A stretch of DNA of 64,000 bases from Daphnia pulex. Lineage: Eukaryota; Arthropoda; Branchiopoda; Diplostraca; Daphniidae. The translations under genes and the position numbers were made by a program. Shown here in pieces: positions 28,066 through 42,800 of the stretch. Location: contig NC_060019.1 in NCBI RefSeq assembly GCF_021134715.1, forward strand, positions 8,742,001 through 8,806,000. Reading direction: 5' to 3'. The notes under the pieces are model-generated. The model worked only from the letters and a program-made list of their open reading frames with translations. It did not search any database and was not told where the DNA came from. Every line of letters starts with the position of its first letter. Within the stretch, counting starts at the first letter, position 1.

Positions 28066-28219
28066 CTCCATCGTGCTCATCAGTCAAATCGTGAATTTGA
28101 GTGGATGTCGTGGCGGATTCGGATCTGTGATCTTCCATGAGTGGCATTTGACTGTCTGTAGTTGAAGAAGACGACATCTCCTTGACGGAGTCGTCGACGT
28201 CGCAAATTTCAGACGTCAT
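28066..28219 (-). CDS. Putative alternative first coding exon of SR-B copy B
   Basis: Reading on the minus strand, an acceptor (TTTGACAG, exon from 28232) precedes an ATG at 28219 and an open acidic, Ser/Thr-rich frame beginning MTSEICDVDD. It ends at a GT donor (GGAG|gtgac) after 28066 in phase 1. The acceptor at 24539/24540 begins with the two bases needed to complete that codon, reading Gly-Arg-Arg-Arg directly into the ATG of copy B with no stop. The joined product would carry a 55-residue cytoplasmic N-terminal extension (543 residues in all). Phase, strand and absence of stops are seen; that the exon is used is inference. The acceptor at 28232 implies a further non-coding exon upstream. 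Confidence 0.5.
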
Positions 28220-28232
28220 CTTCACTTGGCAA

Positions 28233-31200
28233 CTGTCAAAAAAGGAAATAAATAAAATCGAAATGAATTCATGACGTTTAGGCATCTCACCCTGGTCGCT
28301 CCATAGAAGAAGCGAAAATAAACATTTCACACCTTTGAACTCTTATGAGATTGCAAACAATTTTAGGGGAGAGCTGATTTCGGTGGCAAAGTCGCAACCT
28401 CACTGAGATCCAAAAAACAACAGGTGGATAGGTAAGTCGGCTTTAGCATGAACCGCGTAAAAAACCGGGTAAACAACACGCACTAGACGAGAAAAGAATG
28501 TATCGTCCAAACCACAAGCTCCTCCCTCTCATACCTTTGAGTTCGAAGCACACAATTTTTCATTATTCCCAAACGATTACAACGAAAATAATTTGCATTG
28601 GGTTTGCATGAGAATCCTATGGGGAAAGCTACGAATTTGTACATGAGTTCGAAGTTGTGTGACCCCCGATTAAAAACGTGGAGTAGCTGACGTCACGTTT
28701 CACAGGGAAAAACGTGCTGCAATATCGTGAATTGATATCAAAACTACCGGTAAAGATTTAAGGAAGTCGGATGTCGTACCGGATCGTGACTGAACTGAAC
28801 CTATAATGTGGGGAACTCGACAGCAAATGAGAAATCAAACAACGCGAAATATCAACTTGCGGAAATCGTCGTCGTAATTTCAAGGACAAATTACACATTT
28901 TTATAAACGCCGCACTTAAATGACAAAATTCTTCTAACTCCCGACCGGAATCACGCGGTACACGTAACAAAAGAAATACCCCAAAGAAAGTGTTCCTCCC
29001 TTGAAAATGGCAGACTTCCCTGTGACCTTGCGATAAAGTTTGAGCAAATTAAATCTTCCGAATGAAGAGAAGATTGCTCAACGAAGATGACTTTTGGGAC
29101 CCATCAAGGACATGTTTAAAAAACTCGTTTTCGAGCACCTTTTTCAGTTTAAGATGGGAGGAATAAATCAATAAAAAACTGTGAAAGTAAGAAAAAGACA
29201 CCAACACCTATGGCTGCGATTCAGCAAACAAGACTGGTTTTTTTCTTCTATTAACAGCTGGTGTCGAGAACGTCCCAAGGTCAGCAAATAATAACACAAC
29301 ACACAAGGAGGAAGTTGTGCAGAAAAAAAGATGCTGTCACCACAAAATTACAGAGTAGAATCGTCAAAATTCTCAACTACTACAGACGTCTGGCTCGACG
29401 TAAATTCAATGCATGAAGAGATGAAACAAAATCAGATTGACAAGCCAGACTTCCTAAATGAAATAGAGATATCGGACGAAGATTTTTAGACAGAGGGGAG
29501 TCGATAAAGATAAGGCACCAAAACCAGTGCACCTAATCCCTGGCCTAGTCAACGACCGATAGACTAGTTGGGCAGAGTAAATAGGTAAAAACTCATTAGG
29601 ACATTTAATTTGTGGTCTATATGGAGTATGTAGGAAATGGCCATGGAAACACGCGGTATGAACAGACAATTTTTGGCGCCCAATGTTTTGCTTTTCTTCA
29701 TGCATAAATCCACTCACCTGGTAAAGAACGTCTAGAATGACAATGACAATCGATCAACCTCATTGATCTCAATTACACTGAGCCGAATTGTCCCTTTTTC
29801 CTTCTCTACCGATTCACTGAGCAATATTCTGCCAACTTTCTTGTCCCTCTCTTCGCTTCAAACTCCATTGAAAGTGAAACCACAGGGCAGCTGGAAGGCT
29901 GGAGGACGAAGAGTTATTTTCTAGCAGACGAATTAGCCAAGGTCGTTTCGTGGACAGGTGTCATACGCCATCTAGCAGTAGAGGTTGAATCTCTTGATGA
30001 ATTCCCCGCTAAATAAAAAGTGAGGCAAAATGGAAAACAAATTTGACGTTCGAAATCAAAGACACATTTATGCATACAATATAAAATTTTCTTGTATGAA
30101 CTATTCATGACAATTTATATTTTGCAGTTTAATACTGAAAAACTGTGACAAAGGCGTCGCCACTTTTCCCAACCGGAACTTGGGGTTCCATCATCCTTGG
30201 GATTTTTCACAATGACTGAGTTAGACTTTATTGCGTTGCAGCAGGAAATTGAGTCATTTTCATATTTTCAGTTGTTTATCCCACTTACAATAATGAAAGC
30301 CAAAAAAATGAATTCAAAATTCGCATGGAACCGACGTGATAACCCAAATGAAAACTATCGCCTATCAAACAATAAGTCATTCAACGCACGGCCAACGTCG
30401 AATAATTTATGAAGCGACACGCAATTGAACGCTCTCGCCAGCAGGATTTCGTGCGGCTACTAAAAAATGACTGCTCTTAAACAGATATATATTACAACTA
30501 CTTAAAAAAAAGCCAAGAGCAAATCTTGGCACCATTCTTACACAAACAAGAAAATGCAAACGACTATTATAAGACGGAATAATTTAGAACGTCTCGAAAA
30601 GACTTTCGAAATCAAGTGCTTCGAGTAGCCTACTATAATACATTCACCCAAGCTGTGACACACAAATAATCACTCGATGGTAGTACTAGTATAGTATAAT
30701 CGGGTCTATAAACCAATTGATTAAAAGGAGCTGCGTCCCGGCTCTGGTCGTCGTTGCTGGGCGACTGGTTGAGACTTGAGAAAACCGCGCTGCTAATTTG
30801 GTTTGACGTTGCGCGTGCTGCTCTCGCCATGCAGGCGGGCGTTTGCTTGGCATTCGACATTATTAGGGCCGAGGGCAGTAGGAGAGCAACAATTTTTCTT
30901 TTTAAAGGCGTCGTCTGCGTGGTTGGGTTTTCGAAGGTTGTGGTTGTTTACATCGATAGCCTCTTTACTGTAATGTATATGCTCCTTTCTCGTTATTCTA
31001 CGTTTTTGCTTTTGTTTTTCCAAAAAGCTTTCAAAAGTTTTAGTTTTTCGTCTAATTCCACGTCTTTTTTCAGTAGCTAAAGAGGCGACAGTTGCAACAG
31101 CTGTAGGCAGTTTTGTCCCTGTCCTGTGTGAGAGACGACGACGAGTCTAGTATGTGGGGAATCAATTAAACCAGCCCTCGCGTTTTTTTTCTCCGAGTGT

Positions 31201-31410
31201 GTTATCCCGAGTTCAAATGTCTTGAAGACACTAATTAACAAGCCGCACCCGGATTTGCTCGTCCACCCACGCACAACAACAAACATCACATATTATCATC
31301 ATCATTCTTCTTCCATCATTCTCAGCCGGCAGGCCCTGGGAGATTGCTGGCTTTCGATAGAGTTGGATTGGGAAACACTCCCCGCCTAGTCGAAAAAACA
31401 GAATCACATC
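28233..31410. other. Divergent upstream region of SR-B copy B and SERINC
   Basis: This interval lies between two genes transcribed away from each other and must contain both promoters and non-coding first exons. I saw no convincing coding exon. Composition shifts from AT-rich to more GC-rich at about 30730-31440, close to the SERINC start. Confidence 0.45.
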
Positions 31411-33846
31411 ATGGCTAAACAAGGGTGCTGCAGTTCACAGGTAATCAAACTGGTTTCACTTTTTCCCCCCGACAGACACGAGTAATCTTTTGAATTCACA
31501 GCTTGGATGCTGCTTTGGGAGACTTGGGTGCAGATTTTGCTGCAGGTGCTGCCCCACTGCATTTGAGTCTACCACAACTAGATTAATGTACACGCTGATG
31601 CTGCTTTTGGGGACAGGATTCATGTGTGTCAGCCTCACCCCACACATAGAAAAAATATTGGAAGAAAATGTAAATCTATTATTCTCTCTATTCTTAAGGT
31701 TGTGCTTTTTGTTCATAAAATTTGATATTCAATTTTAATCGATGATGCACAGATACCTCATTTTGAAGCTACCTGTGAACTGCTCAAGATTGGTGACAAC
31801 TGCAAGCTTTTAGTTGGATACATGGCCGTTTATCGAACTGCTTTTGCCTTGTCTGGATTCTTTTTCCTCATGTCTCTGTTCACCATCGGTCTGAAGAAGA
31901 GTCGAGGCTTCAGGGCTGGATTCCACAACGGAGCTTGGTTGTGGAAGTTTCTCATTTTGATTGGCATCGGAGTTGGAGTGTTCTGTCTACCAGAAGAAAG
32001 AATAACTCATTTCCAAATAGGTAACCATTTACTATTCCAGTGATGCTAGTAAATCAGAATTTGTGTCGGGATTCACTCCGTCACTTTGAATTGTAAAACA
32101 AACTTTGAATTTTGGCGCGTTTCCCAGTTTGGATGTACATAGCCCTCGTAGGAGCCGTCGCCTTCGTCCTCATCCAATTGTGGCTCCTTGTCTTCTTCGC
32201 GCGGAGCCTTGGTAACAAAATCAATCACAGGGTAGCCGAAGGCGGCAGTGCTGTGTGTTGGTACGGAGGTAAAAATATCCAAATTGTTATAACCAATCAA
32301 TCATCCTTTTTTCCGGCGGAAAAATTTAGGTAATTAATCATTTGTGTTGTTTCTTTCTTGCAACGGACAGTGTCTTCCATGTGTACCTTATTGTGTTTCG
32401 CCATCACCATCGTCGGCACCATGGCGCTTTTCAAGTTTTTCACGACTTGGGATGGGTGCACGACTAACAAGATTTTTATTGGCATCAACGCCGGATTGTC
32501 TCTTTTCCTGTCTGTCATATCCGTCCTCATTTGCTGTGGACCAAGTAAGAGAGAAATATTTATTTCAATTTATCTTAATGATGTTTTTAATGGCCAATTG
32601 TGACAATAGGAGAAACACATTCTGCCTTACTACAGTCGGGTATCATATCAGTTTATATAACTTACTTGACGTGGACGGCCGTGTCGAGTATTCCAAGAGA
32701 GCCGACTCCATCTCCTGAGTCGTCGGTTCAGCCGAAATCCAAGGGGTTGATGGTAAACACGTCATCATCATCATTACAATAAAACTGCACGCTATCCCGA
32801 CATGTATATATAAAGAATATGGTGTGTACCTTATCTCTCCTTTTCTTCTGGTTGCTTCACAGGAAATACCCGAAAATGGGGGTATATCGGATCAACAATT
32901 TTATTGCGGACCGGTCGGTGCAGCGTTCGACTACAACGAGTTCATTTTGCCTTACGTGGGTGTGGCCATCATGTTTTTCTCCGTGGTTTATTCCAGGTAT
33001 GGAGCAGCTGCAGCACTCCTTTTTCTTCCATTTGACTACATTAGGCGTGTTGCACTAAAACCTGACCTTCCATCTATCACATATCCCGCTCGTTTTAAAG
33101 AACACATTTCTTTTTTCGCTGATAAATCTGTCTACTCACCACTGGGCGTCGTTTTTTTTTTCTTTTCATCTTGTTTATTTCGATTCTCAGCTTAGGCACG
33201 TCAGCTGACAGCGCAGTGGCTCTCGGCGTCACCGGTCATCGACGCGACTCTGAACTAAACGCTGATGAACGTACAAAGAAATCCTCGTCTTGCCTTCCAT
33301 CCTGTTGCGGCACTCGCGGTAGTACATTTGCATGTTTAAAAACAAAATTGGACACATTTTGATCGCGCCATATGCAAACACACAGGTGATTCAACAGTAA
33401 ATGGTGGGAGGGATGACGGCCCAGGAGGAGGCGGCGGACAACGGGTCCTTCGCAACGAACGCGATGGAACAGTTTACAATTACAGCCTCTTTCACGTCGT
33501 CTTTTGTTTGGCTTCCATGTACATCATGATGACGCTCACCGCATGGATCAGGTATTTCTCTTTAGTTATACAGCACAAAGTTTCGTCCAAGTCATTTTTG
33601 ATTTGTTTCTTTTTTAAATAAAGGCCGGAACAGGCAACGCTGTCGAGTTTCAATCAAAATTGGCCGACAGTTTGGATTAAAATGGGGTCGTCTTGGGCTT
33701 GTGTCCTCCTCTATCTCATCGCACTACCCATGCGCCGGTTTGGAAGGTACAATCGAATTGGCGGTGGTGATAACGGTTCACCTCCACTCACCAACTCTCA
33801 ACGTATTCAGACGAGGGAGATTTACGAGCGAGAAACGGTGACTTAA
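31411..33846 (+). CDS. Serinc: Serine incorporator (SERINC/TDE1/TMS family)
   Basis: Multi-pass membrane protein of the SERINC family, associated with serine incorporation into phospholipids and lipid scrambling. Ten exons (31411-31440, 31502-31669, 31753-32020, 32128-32268, 32371-32544, 32610-32752, 32863-32996, 33191-33318, 33386-33551, 33624-33846) join without a frame break to 524 residues, slightly longer than the usual 450-500. The N terminus is Cys-rich ([18 protein letters not shown]) followed by the conserved [11 protein letters not shown] start of helix 1. Other family marks are [22 protein letters not shown] and a final WPTVWIKM...[10 protein letters not shown] helix. About ten hydrophobic segments are visible. 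The loop in exons 8-9 is long and Gly/Ser-rich. The start at 31411 is the first ATG in frame and is followed by a clean donor. Confidence 0.95.
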
Positions 33847-36800
33847 CAACAACATCCCCCTCAGTTCAACAGGAATATCTCATAAGCTCCTCCTTCTCAA
33901 CTTTTCTTTCTTCTTTCCCAATCTTCTGGATGATTTCATTTCTTTATTTTTCGGTTTATCGCAACACTGAAAACTCGTTTTTATTATTATTTCCAAGAGC
34001 TTCTTCCTCTCATCTCTGATTACACACACACACCACGACTGGTTCTTCATCATCTTGATACAAAGGGGGGTGGGGTGGTGGTGGTGGTTAATGGTAGGGT
34101 TTGTCCTAAGGGGGGAGGAGTTGTATAGTGCACCTTAGTATTATATTGGGCGCGTCTGGGGGTCACAGGGAAAAGACAAAAGAACAACAATAGAAGAAGC
34201 TTAAAAAATAAAAAAGGGGGCCGGTTGTTGTTTACCATCTCGTGTTATATTCGAACTAACTAACAAACTAACTAACTGCTGAGCTACCCGCTATTAGACG
34301 AGCGACGCAATCTCCTGGTTGTTGTGACAGCCCCCTCGTTCGCCTGCTGTCACGAGGTCGCAAGGTTATATTTTCGTCCCAGACATCGGGATGCTGCTGC
34401 TGCTGCTGTTTGGCTCTGAGCCATCACACAAGTGCAATTATTAAATAATCTCTTATATATATACAGACAGATATAAACCATTTAGAAATGTCGGATTGTT
34501 GTACTAGCGAGTAGTAGTAAATGTTGTTACCTTTTTTATATGCGATCTTTTGACGACGACGTTTGGATGTGACTTGGGTTTTCCATTGTTAACCTAATAA
34601 TATTATCTCTGCGCTCTACCTTTCTTTTCACTCGAATTGTCTTTCTCTTTCTTCCAACAACATTTGATGACCTCAATCTCGGCGCTATTTTCAAACGTTC
34701 TTTCTCTCTCTCTCTTTCTCCGGTGTGTTCCACTAACCAAAAGCCACTTTTTGGGTATAGTGTTGAATCTGTTATTGATGTGTCGTGGCTTGCCGGTGAT
34801 GTAATACCCCCAAGTCTCTTTCTTCTTGGAAGAAAATGATAAAAGAATTCTGACGATCCCTTGTCGCGTCCACACAATTCTTTTGCCTGCTTTTCTTTTA
34901 TTATTTGTCCTGCCACACACCATGCAATCATCTCTCGACTTTAGACGAGAGGGGAGGAAAAAACGAAATAAAACCGCGTGACCTTATACAGATCTTAAAC
35001 AACAATTCTCTCCTTCAGGGCCAAGCCTCTCCTTTTTTTTTCTCTTACCCAACACCCACACAGAGTTCTTGTTTTCTCAGATTATTACGACACCTTAAGC
35101 AACAACTTGTATGTACCGGTATACTACACGACACAAAAATTTCTTTTTTGTTTCTCTACTCTTGTTACTTTTTCGGCAAATCCCTTCCGCGTCTCACAAA
35201 CCAATAAAACTTTTGAGACTGTCGAACAGGCCCGAAAAAACGAGAGAAAAAAAGATGATGGATGCATTTCTTTCATGTACGTGTATGTGAATAAATATTG
35301 AAAAAGACAAAATACATTTGATCCCTCACGTTGTTTTCTACTCTCGTGTTCGTACTTATCCAGGTTAAACTAATCCCAATGACAAGCACAAATACTCTTT
35401 TCCTCCAGGTTGTTTGCCGCTTTCAAAATAAAATGTGAACACAAGATGTGCACGTCTAGAAAGTCGGCAGACGGCCAGTTTCAAATTTCGGGAATACATC
35501 AGTGACATCATCGTGTGTTAAGTGGCTATAATAAGCAAAACTTTAAGCTGTTTGTAATCAGAAGAAGAGTTTCTTCTTCTTCAAATGACTCGTTTTTATT
35601 CCATTCTAATCTGATAGAAAAAAGCCTATTAAAGGTAAAAAAAAGATGCTCGGCAACATTAAGTTTGAATGAATTAAAGAGGAAATAAGAAAAATACCGA
35701 GACTTTCACTTTGCTGGCATTTCTCGCCGAAATAAAAAAAGGGAATAGAAAAGCCACAAAGGTAACACAAATCCTCCCCCTTACCAGGAGTCGAGGGGGC
35801 TGTAGCGGCCGAGTTGTCGTAGACACCGTCAGACAAGAGAGTCTGTTGGGTCTGAAGGACGCTGATCCCACAGGTGAAGTCAGGTAGAAATAACAACAGG
35901 GACCATTCAAAATGTGACCTGAAGGTTCTTCTAGGAATGTAAAAAGGGAGGAGAAGAAGAAGAAGAAATATAATCACTTTTTCTAGGGTTGGGGGGTTAG
36001 TCCCTAGTTGTTAGGATTTTACTTCTCTCCGAGTTTCTTTTCAATTTTTATTGTTATCTCTAGAGTCCAATCAAATGTCCGGTAGCGCGTCTCCCATTCA
36101 AAAAAGTCAAAAAACCAAATTTTTCTCTTTTTTAGGATGGGGGAGACACACTCAACCAACAGTGTCGAATGACATTTATCTTTTCCCTACATTAAGACAA
36201 GTCTAGGAGGGAAAGTCGTGACGTGTCAAAATTTCCTTAAAAAATGGAAACCCTAAGCAAATTGACCAATAATTTCCAATGACTGAGGAAGAAAACAAAA
36301 AATTCTCCATATATCCGGTTGAGACACAATCTCACACACAAATTTCGTCAGATAAAACAAAAAGACAAATTCCCTAAGTAGATTGCGCACACACACACAC
36401 ATGTATAAAAACGCCAGTCACGACGTTTTATATAATAAAACTCTGCACACGTTCAGTGGTTCTTCCCGATGCCCTCACGGGTCGGTCAGGGGCCGCCCTT
36501 TTAAGTAGAAAGTGCCATGACGTGGCCGCGTGCGTGGGCAACCAACTAGCACATGTTATTTTTTTACATATAAATCGGGTATTCGGCAATGACTCAAATA
36601 GAACTGTGTTTTAAAAAAAAAGTCACCCAAAATACCAAAAGAGTTTTGGGCCACTTGTTCTTTTTTTCCATAAACGAAGGTTGAACGTCCGAGGTCGAAT
36701 TCACCGGTTTTCCTTTTCTTATTTGGCTTGTTGTGTAGATGGTTTTAAACCAATAGACAGCGCCACAACTTCCCAAAGTAGCCGCCCAACTCATTCCGAG

Positions 36801-39800
36801 AAAAAACAACGTGATCTGACAACTCGGTTCGATTGTGTCTTGTCCAATTCACCTTGACAATAGTTGAGATGAAAAACAAGCGGCTGTAGATCGCATCCGC
36901 TTAGTGTTTTACACGGCTGTGGTGACGATTACGGATGGCAGGAGCAACTGACAAGTCGTAGAGAAAACAAATAAACAAGAAAAAATTATAAATCAAGAAA
37001 AACGTCAAAAAAATCCCGGTGGCGCCAGCCAAAAGGGAACCCAACCAACACTCATCAAATTACCATTTCGGTTCTGGCGAAAAAACCTCTACCAAAACTT
37101 ACAACACACAAACAGGTATTGAGAAACCAACACGAGGTCAATTTATCTTGCAATCTTCCAAGAAAAACTGATTACGATACACACAAATATGAAACGAGAA
37201 AATAGCCGATGAAGAGGGGCAGTTCTTAACTTTGGTAACCTAGCTTTATGACGTCTTCTAACACTCATACAGCTAGATAACCAAAGAAAAAAGCAGCGCC
37301 ATGACGACCACGACACGATTTTTGCCTTTTTTCGAGCTATGTCGTGCACAACTCACACAGCACGCGCTACCGACCGTGCGTTCCAATCGCTTCGGTGACA
37401 CGCACATCAATGGATAGAAAAAGGTAAAAAATAATAATAAAAGAGACCGTTGTTGGGGGCGATCGTCCACGAGGAAGACGTAGCACACACACATATCACT
37501 AACAAATGCCTATTTACTAATTGTGCAACACTTTTCCCAGGCTGATCTAAATTCTAACCGGCAAGACAGAAAAACGTGATGATTTTACCTGACAATGGAA
37601 AAAATGAAAATTCAAAAATTGTTCACCGAAACGCGGTCAGCACGACTCGATTGAATTAATAATCCTCTTCTCTAAAAATGGGGTCTTCCGATACACTCGA
37701 TGAAATAAAAAAGATTTACCAAGAATGTTTCAGCTAGTAGAAGTTGAAAATAAAAATGGAAACGAGGCACTTTTGGGAAAAGAAAGGAGGACCTTTGAGC
37801 GGGACACAACTCGACGCTTGTGCGACTCGACCTGAAATGAGACGGAAGAGGAGGCTGCTGCCTTTACTTCTTTGCCTGAAAACAAAAGGGGGCGGATCCT
37901 ACTCTTGCCCTACACCTTTCCGAAAGGTAGGAAGGGAGACCTCTTTAGAGAGAGTTCAGTATAAAACGACGGATCAAGCCAAAATCACATCTCTCTTTCG
38001 GCCAACGACCATCTTGTTTTCAAACGAAATGGAAAATCATTAAATCATTAAAAAATAAACAAAGAAAATTCTGGAAAGTAAATTTTTTTTTCAAAAGCCT
38101 GAGGGATCACAGTTGAATTTCAGACAAATTAGTCGATACTAGAATGTCGAATTATTTAGCCGAGTTTAAGTTGGACAGTGGACAAGAGACGAATGATGAA
38201 AATGGCGGTTCGCCAGCCACCGCGTGGTCGAGCAAACGTAGCCATTGCGATCTTGGGCTGCTTGACGGACAGTGTTCTCCTTTCCGATCTCTGCCGCTCT
38301 CTTTTCTTCGTCTTCTTTTCAATTCTTTTTTCAAAATAAGACTCCCCCTTCTTTTCTTTTTAAGATTTTTAGTTGTATAAGTACAATTCGAATGTGTGGC
38401 AAGAAATAAGAGCCCCAAAGGAGGAGGTCAGGAGGAAGCCGCTGAGAAAAAAACAAAATGGAACGTCCGTTTTTATTTTTCAAAAAATAATTTTTCTGAT
38501 GATGCACATTTTGAAATTTAAATAATAATAATAAAAAGAAGTTTGACATGATGCAGTTTTTTAAATGCCATTAGGCAAAAGTCGACTCGAGTTTGGTTAA
38601 TCAGTTGTCGCTGCTGTGTTGCCTTTTGGCGCCATCCACAGCGCGGCTCACCTGGCCAAGCATCGGGAAAAAAGGCAACCAAAATCGGATCGTGCGCTGA
38701 CTCACGAACGGCCTTCCTGACTGCTGTCGCTTGTGGGGCGTTGCGAGTTGAAGGAGGAAATCAACAGAGAGATGGTAGTTGTGGCGGCTGTGCCAACAAC
38801 CACCACCATGTCGTCGGATGAACAAATCCATCAGTGACGTCATTGCGCCGATAACGAGAAAAAAGAGGAGGTTCTAAAAACTAAATTTATTAGCCACCAT
38901 CTCCCCTATTTTGGACCAACTTCAATTTACAAAGCCACCGTCTAGGGCAAATTACGTTAGAAATTGGCCATACTAATTATTTAGGGAAAGATCATCATCT
39001 TTATCTCATTCCACGAGTCAGCGACCCCATGGCCTGGCTCTATAACCCAATCAAACGCGCAATTATCATTTTTTAAAACTCTTTAATCATTTACCAAAAA
39101 CTAAAAAAATGAACCCGGATCTCTGCCAGGGCCAGGTTTTGATCAAATTGATTTAGAGTGACTTGCGCCTTTTGCGTGAATTGATGAGTCGTGAAAAAAG
39201 AAAAAAAAAACTGGTCACCAGCAGACGACGTGATGTGATTTTTCAAAACTAAAATACACACGACATAATTAGGAGGCTCGTTCATTAAGAAACACGCAAA
39301 AGAAGAAGAAGGTCGTTGAGTCATCCATAACTGTAGTTGTTCCGAGTAAAAAATTCAAACAAGTTGCGTTCCTACCCGACCCATTGACCGTGAAAATGGT
39401 CATCATTCCCGCAGACCCGTGCATGAACTTTCAGATCACAAACGACGCCAAACATATAGTACATATAAGAACGCTCGTTCTTTCACTGCTGGATGAGAAA
39501 TGGCCGAGCAGAAGAAGAAGAGCGAATGCAAATGTGATGCAGCCGGAGCGACCGAATCACGCAGCAGACAATGGGCGCCAGCACGACGGCAAGAAAGAGA
39601 ACAAAAAACGGTTGTACAACAACAACAACAACTACGTACGGAAGACTCTCGGGTCGGATTGAACGAACGAACGAAGAAGAAACGAGTCAGACAAGAATAG
39701 AGTGAAATTATAAAAAGGCCGAGAGGCAGATGGTCGCATGCCAAATGGAGTAGAAGAATACAAGCAGCTTACGTAATCAAATAGGGAAGCCGCCGCCATC

Positions 39801-42800
39801 TTTGATTTCAATTATTTATTCTAATCGAAGGTAGCAGCAGATGCTGAACGCTCGATTAGACTCTGCTGTTTTATCTCTTTTCCTTTCTGCGTCGTCTAAA
39901 TAATACGCCAAAGATGACTGGAACTTTCACGCTCAGTGTCCAAACTCTCTCTCTCCTTTAAACAAGAATCAAAAAGACGGTGAAATCTTTCCGACATGAA
40001 ATTTCGCCGCCTACAAGTCGCTGGCCTATGTCTACAACGGCACAGAGTCTCTTGTTTCGTTTCTCTCAACCAGAAATCTCGACACAAACGAATGTTTTAT
40101 TTTAAAAAATGACTTTTTTTTTTCGGGACTCCCGAGTGAACGAAGCAAGGCGAACACAATTCCATCTAGGCGGCGCCAGTTAACCGACCCAGAAAGAAAT
40201 GAGAAGAAGAAAAAAAAAAGGAAATTTGGGAAATGAACAGGAGAACCGGTTTGACCGGTCAGACTCTCGGTACAACTAACTGCACACACGTTATTATTAC
40301 CAGTTGGAAGGCATTGTACAATCCCCTTGAGAGAAGAAACCCATAATGTAAACCAAATGCAGACTCCACCCAAGAAAAAACCAAAAGCGACCAAAAACTA
40401 TTCAATTATTGTTATTTTTTTTTTTCGGGAGATAAGCACAGAAAAATAAAATAAATGATAGGTTATCGTTTCTTAAATGGCACGCAAACGTATAAAAGCG
40501 GCGATTTGAAATCGATTCCACCAAAGGAAAAATAATTCAACTGCACGTACGCCTCTAGAAAACAGTCTGTCAAATTCAACCAAAAGGAAAACATAAAGCT
40601 AGAGGCCTTGCTCCTTTTCTCTGGCAAGGTATATAAACTACCCGGAAGAATAAAACAATTTCATATAGACGACTCTTTATTCTTTCGGTTGCTCTTTTTT
40701 ATTCCACGCATTTTCCATTCGAGATTGTATAAATGTAATAAAATGTGGAACTAGGCCGTGTGCGCACTGAAAGGGGGGACGCACTTGAACCCTTCGGAAA
40801 GAGAAAAAGGTCATCAGATAAAATAAAAACGGATGAAAACTACCATACTTTTTGGTAGCCTATACGTCGAGTGCAAGTACAGCGAAGTCACGTTGGGGGC
40901 TCATAAAAAAAGAGGAAAACAACTTTACTCCAATGTGGCGGCGGCGACTTGAAAAGTGAAATAAATCAATGTCTGCGCTCCTGCTGAAATGTTTCAATAA
41001 AGCAACGGCGACGACCATATACGAGTCGAGCTAAAAAGAAAAACAACACTGCACTTACACCTCCCTGGAAGCACTCTTCTCGATGTCAACCGAAATGCGA
41101 TCGGAAAAGGAAATCACAAAAAGTAGTATCGTTGATATTTATAGCAACATTTATACGGATCTGGTTCGGTCGTTTTTAGCTTGGCAACCGTTGCGAAAAC
41201 ATGCACCAAGAGAGGATAAATTCGCATCACGCCACCCAACTGTGGGTTGGCTGTCAAAGAGAGAGAAGGATCTCTACTGAACTTTGTACAACACTTTGCA
41301 TAACTGGTTGCAAGTATATTATATGTGTTGCAAGCTTCTTCTCGTTTGTTCTTTACGTCTAGACGACCTGTGCTGTCAGCGGGAAGGAAATTTGAAACAA
41401 GAAACTGAAAACGACATGAACAAAAAAAAACCAGTGGAATAGCAGCAGGGGAGTTTTCCATTAGTTCACGGAAGTTTGGACGGATGAGCATAACATGTCG
41501 ATGCTTTACGATGATAAAAGACACGCGAATGCATCAAGGTATATAATAATAATAGTCGATCCCAAAGGCGACCATCGATCTGACTATAGGGTGGAAGAGA
41601 AACGAGATTGATAATAGATAGGTGGCCTTATAAAGTGAAACCGGAGAGAAAGTCCCTTAATCGCACATCATCATCATCAAGAGAGTATAGCTGCGCGTCA
41701 ACAATAGAGTGATTGAAGAAGAAACTCTCGTCGCTGCGCTATTTTGCTCTCAAAATTCTTGAAATAAACAAAATGTCTTGGGCAATGATAAAATAACAAC
41801 AGCAGCAGCATTGCTATGTACTGTACCAACATCTTCGATGGACATTCAATGCTGGAATTTTTCCTGTTTTACAGTCGATCGGTGCATTCATTTGTTTTTT
41901 GTGTTCCAGACATTTGTTCGTGGGAAAAAAGGAGGTTTGCTTTTAACACAAACGCCGACTATACTGCTGCTACATATTCTGATTGTGGTGTTTTTTTGCT
42001 ACAAGATACAAATACATGTGTCCATCATTTTACGACACCGGCTATCTCTCGATGGCCGGCCATAAAATTCCATATGCCCCGGTCAATAATTCAAACTGGA
42101 ACACCATGGAAAATTTTGGAACAGTGAGAAAAAATAAAAATTTTAATCGAATAAAATTGAACCTGTTGCAATTCATCTTGTTTGAAGAATAAAAAGGGGA
42201 AATTCTTCTCCGTCAACAAACTCGACTGCAGAAATTACAGTCGAGTTGTTGTTGAGGGATGAGGGTATTTGCGAGTCGCCGGGTGGTAGACATACACGAC
42301 CTTAATTGCTTTCGAAGAAGAAGAAAAAGGGGGGAACCGAAACTTATTTTTTTCGGCTTTTCAATCGATTTCAAAAGCATCCCTTCAACCAACCCCCCTC
42401 TACAAGAGCAAGTACACACAGCAGTGAGTGAGAATGAAGCAGCACAAAAAAAAAATCAAGATTCAAAGGGGAACCGAGAAGTCGTAAAAGATGAGAAAAC
42501 GGTTTTTTTTTCTTCTGATACACACAACAACAACAACATCCTGTGCGCTGGCTGCATCTGTCTCCATCCACACTCACCAAGTCTCCTTTCTATTTCTTTT
42601 CAAATGTCAAAACAGTGAAAACTAAAAAAATTGATGCCAAAGATCGGAGTCACCTCCTCCTATTAGAAAAGCTAAAACTGATATCATCGTTAACTGACTG
42701 ACCGGATTTCTGACGTGAAAATCTACATGAATAAATAACCAAACTGGTAGCGAATGAAAAACAATTGCAGTTTTTTGTTTTGTTCGACCAGAGCTTTTAA

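Noticed and set aside
38144-38380. 78-codon plus-strand frame beginning MSNYLAEFK
   Set aside because: The first half looks protein-like, but the second half is a hydrophobic translation of a CTT-rich tract, and there are no supporting splice signals.
39384-39662. 92-codon plus-strand frame
   Set aside because: Low-complexity Arg/Asn/Lys-rich sequence without splice context or family resemblance.
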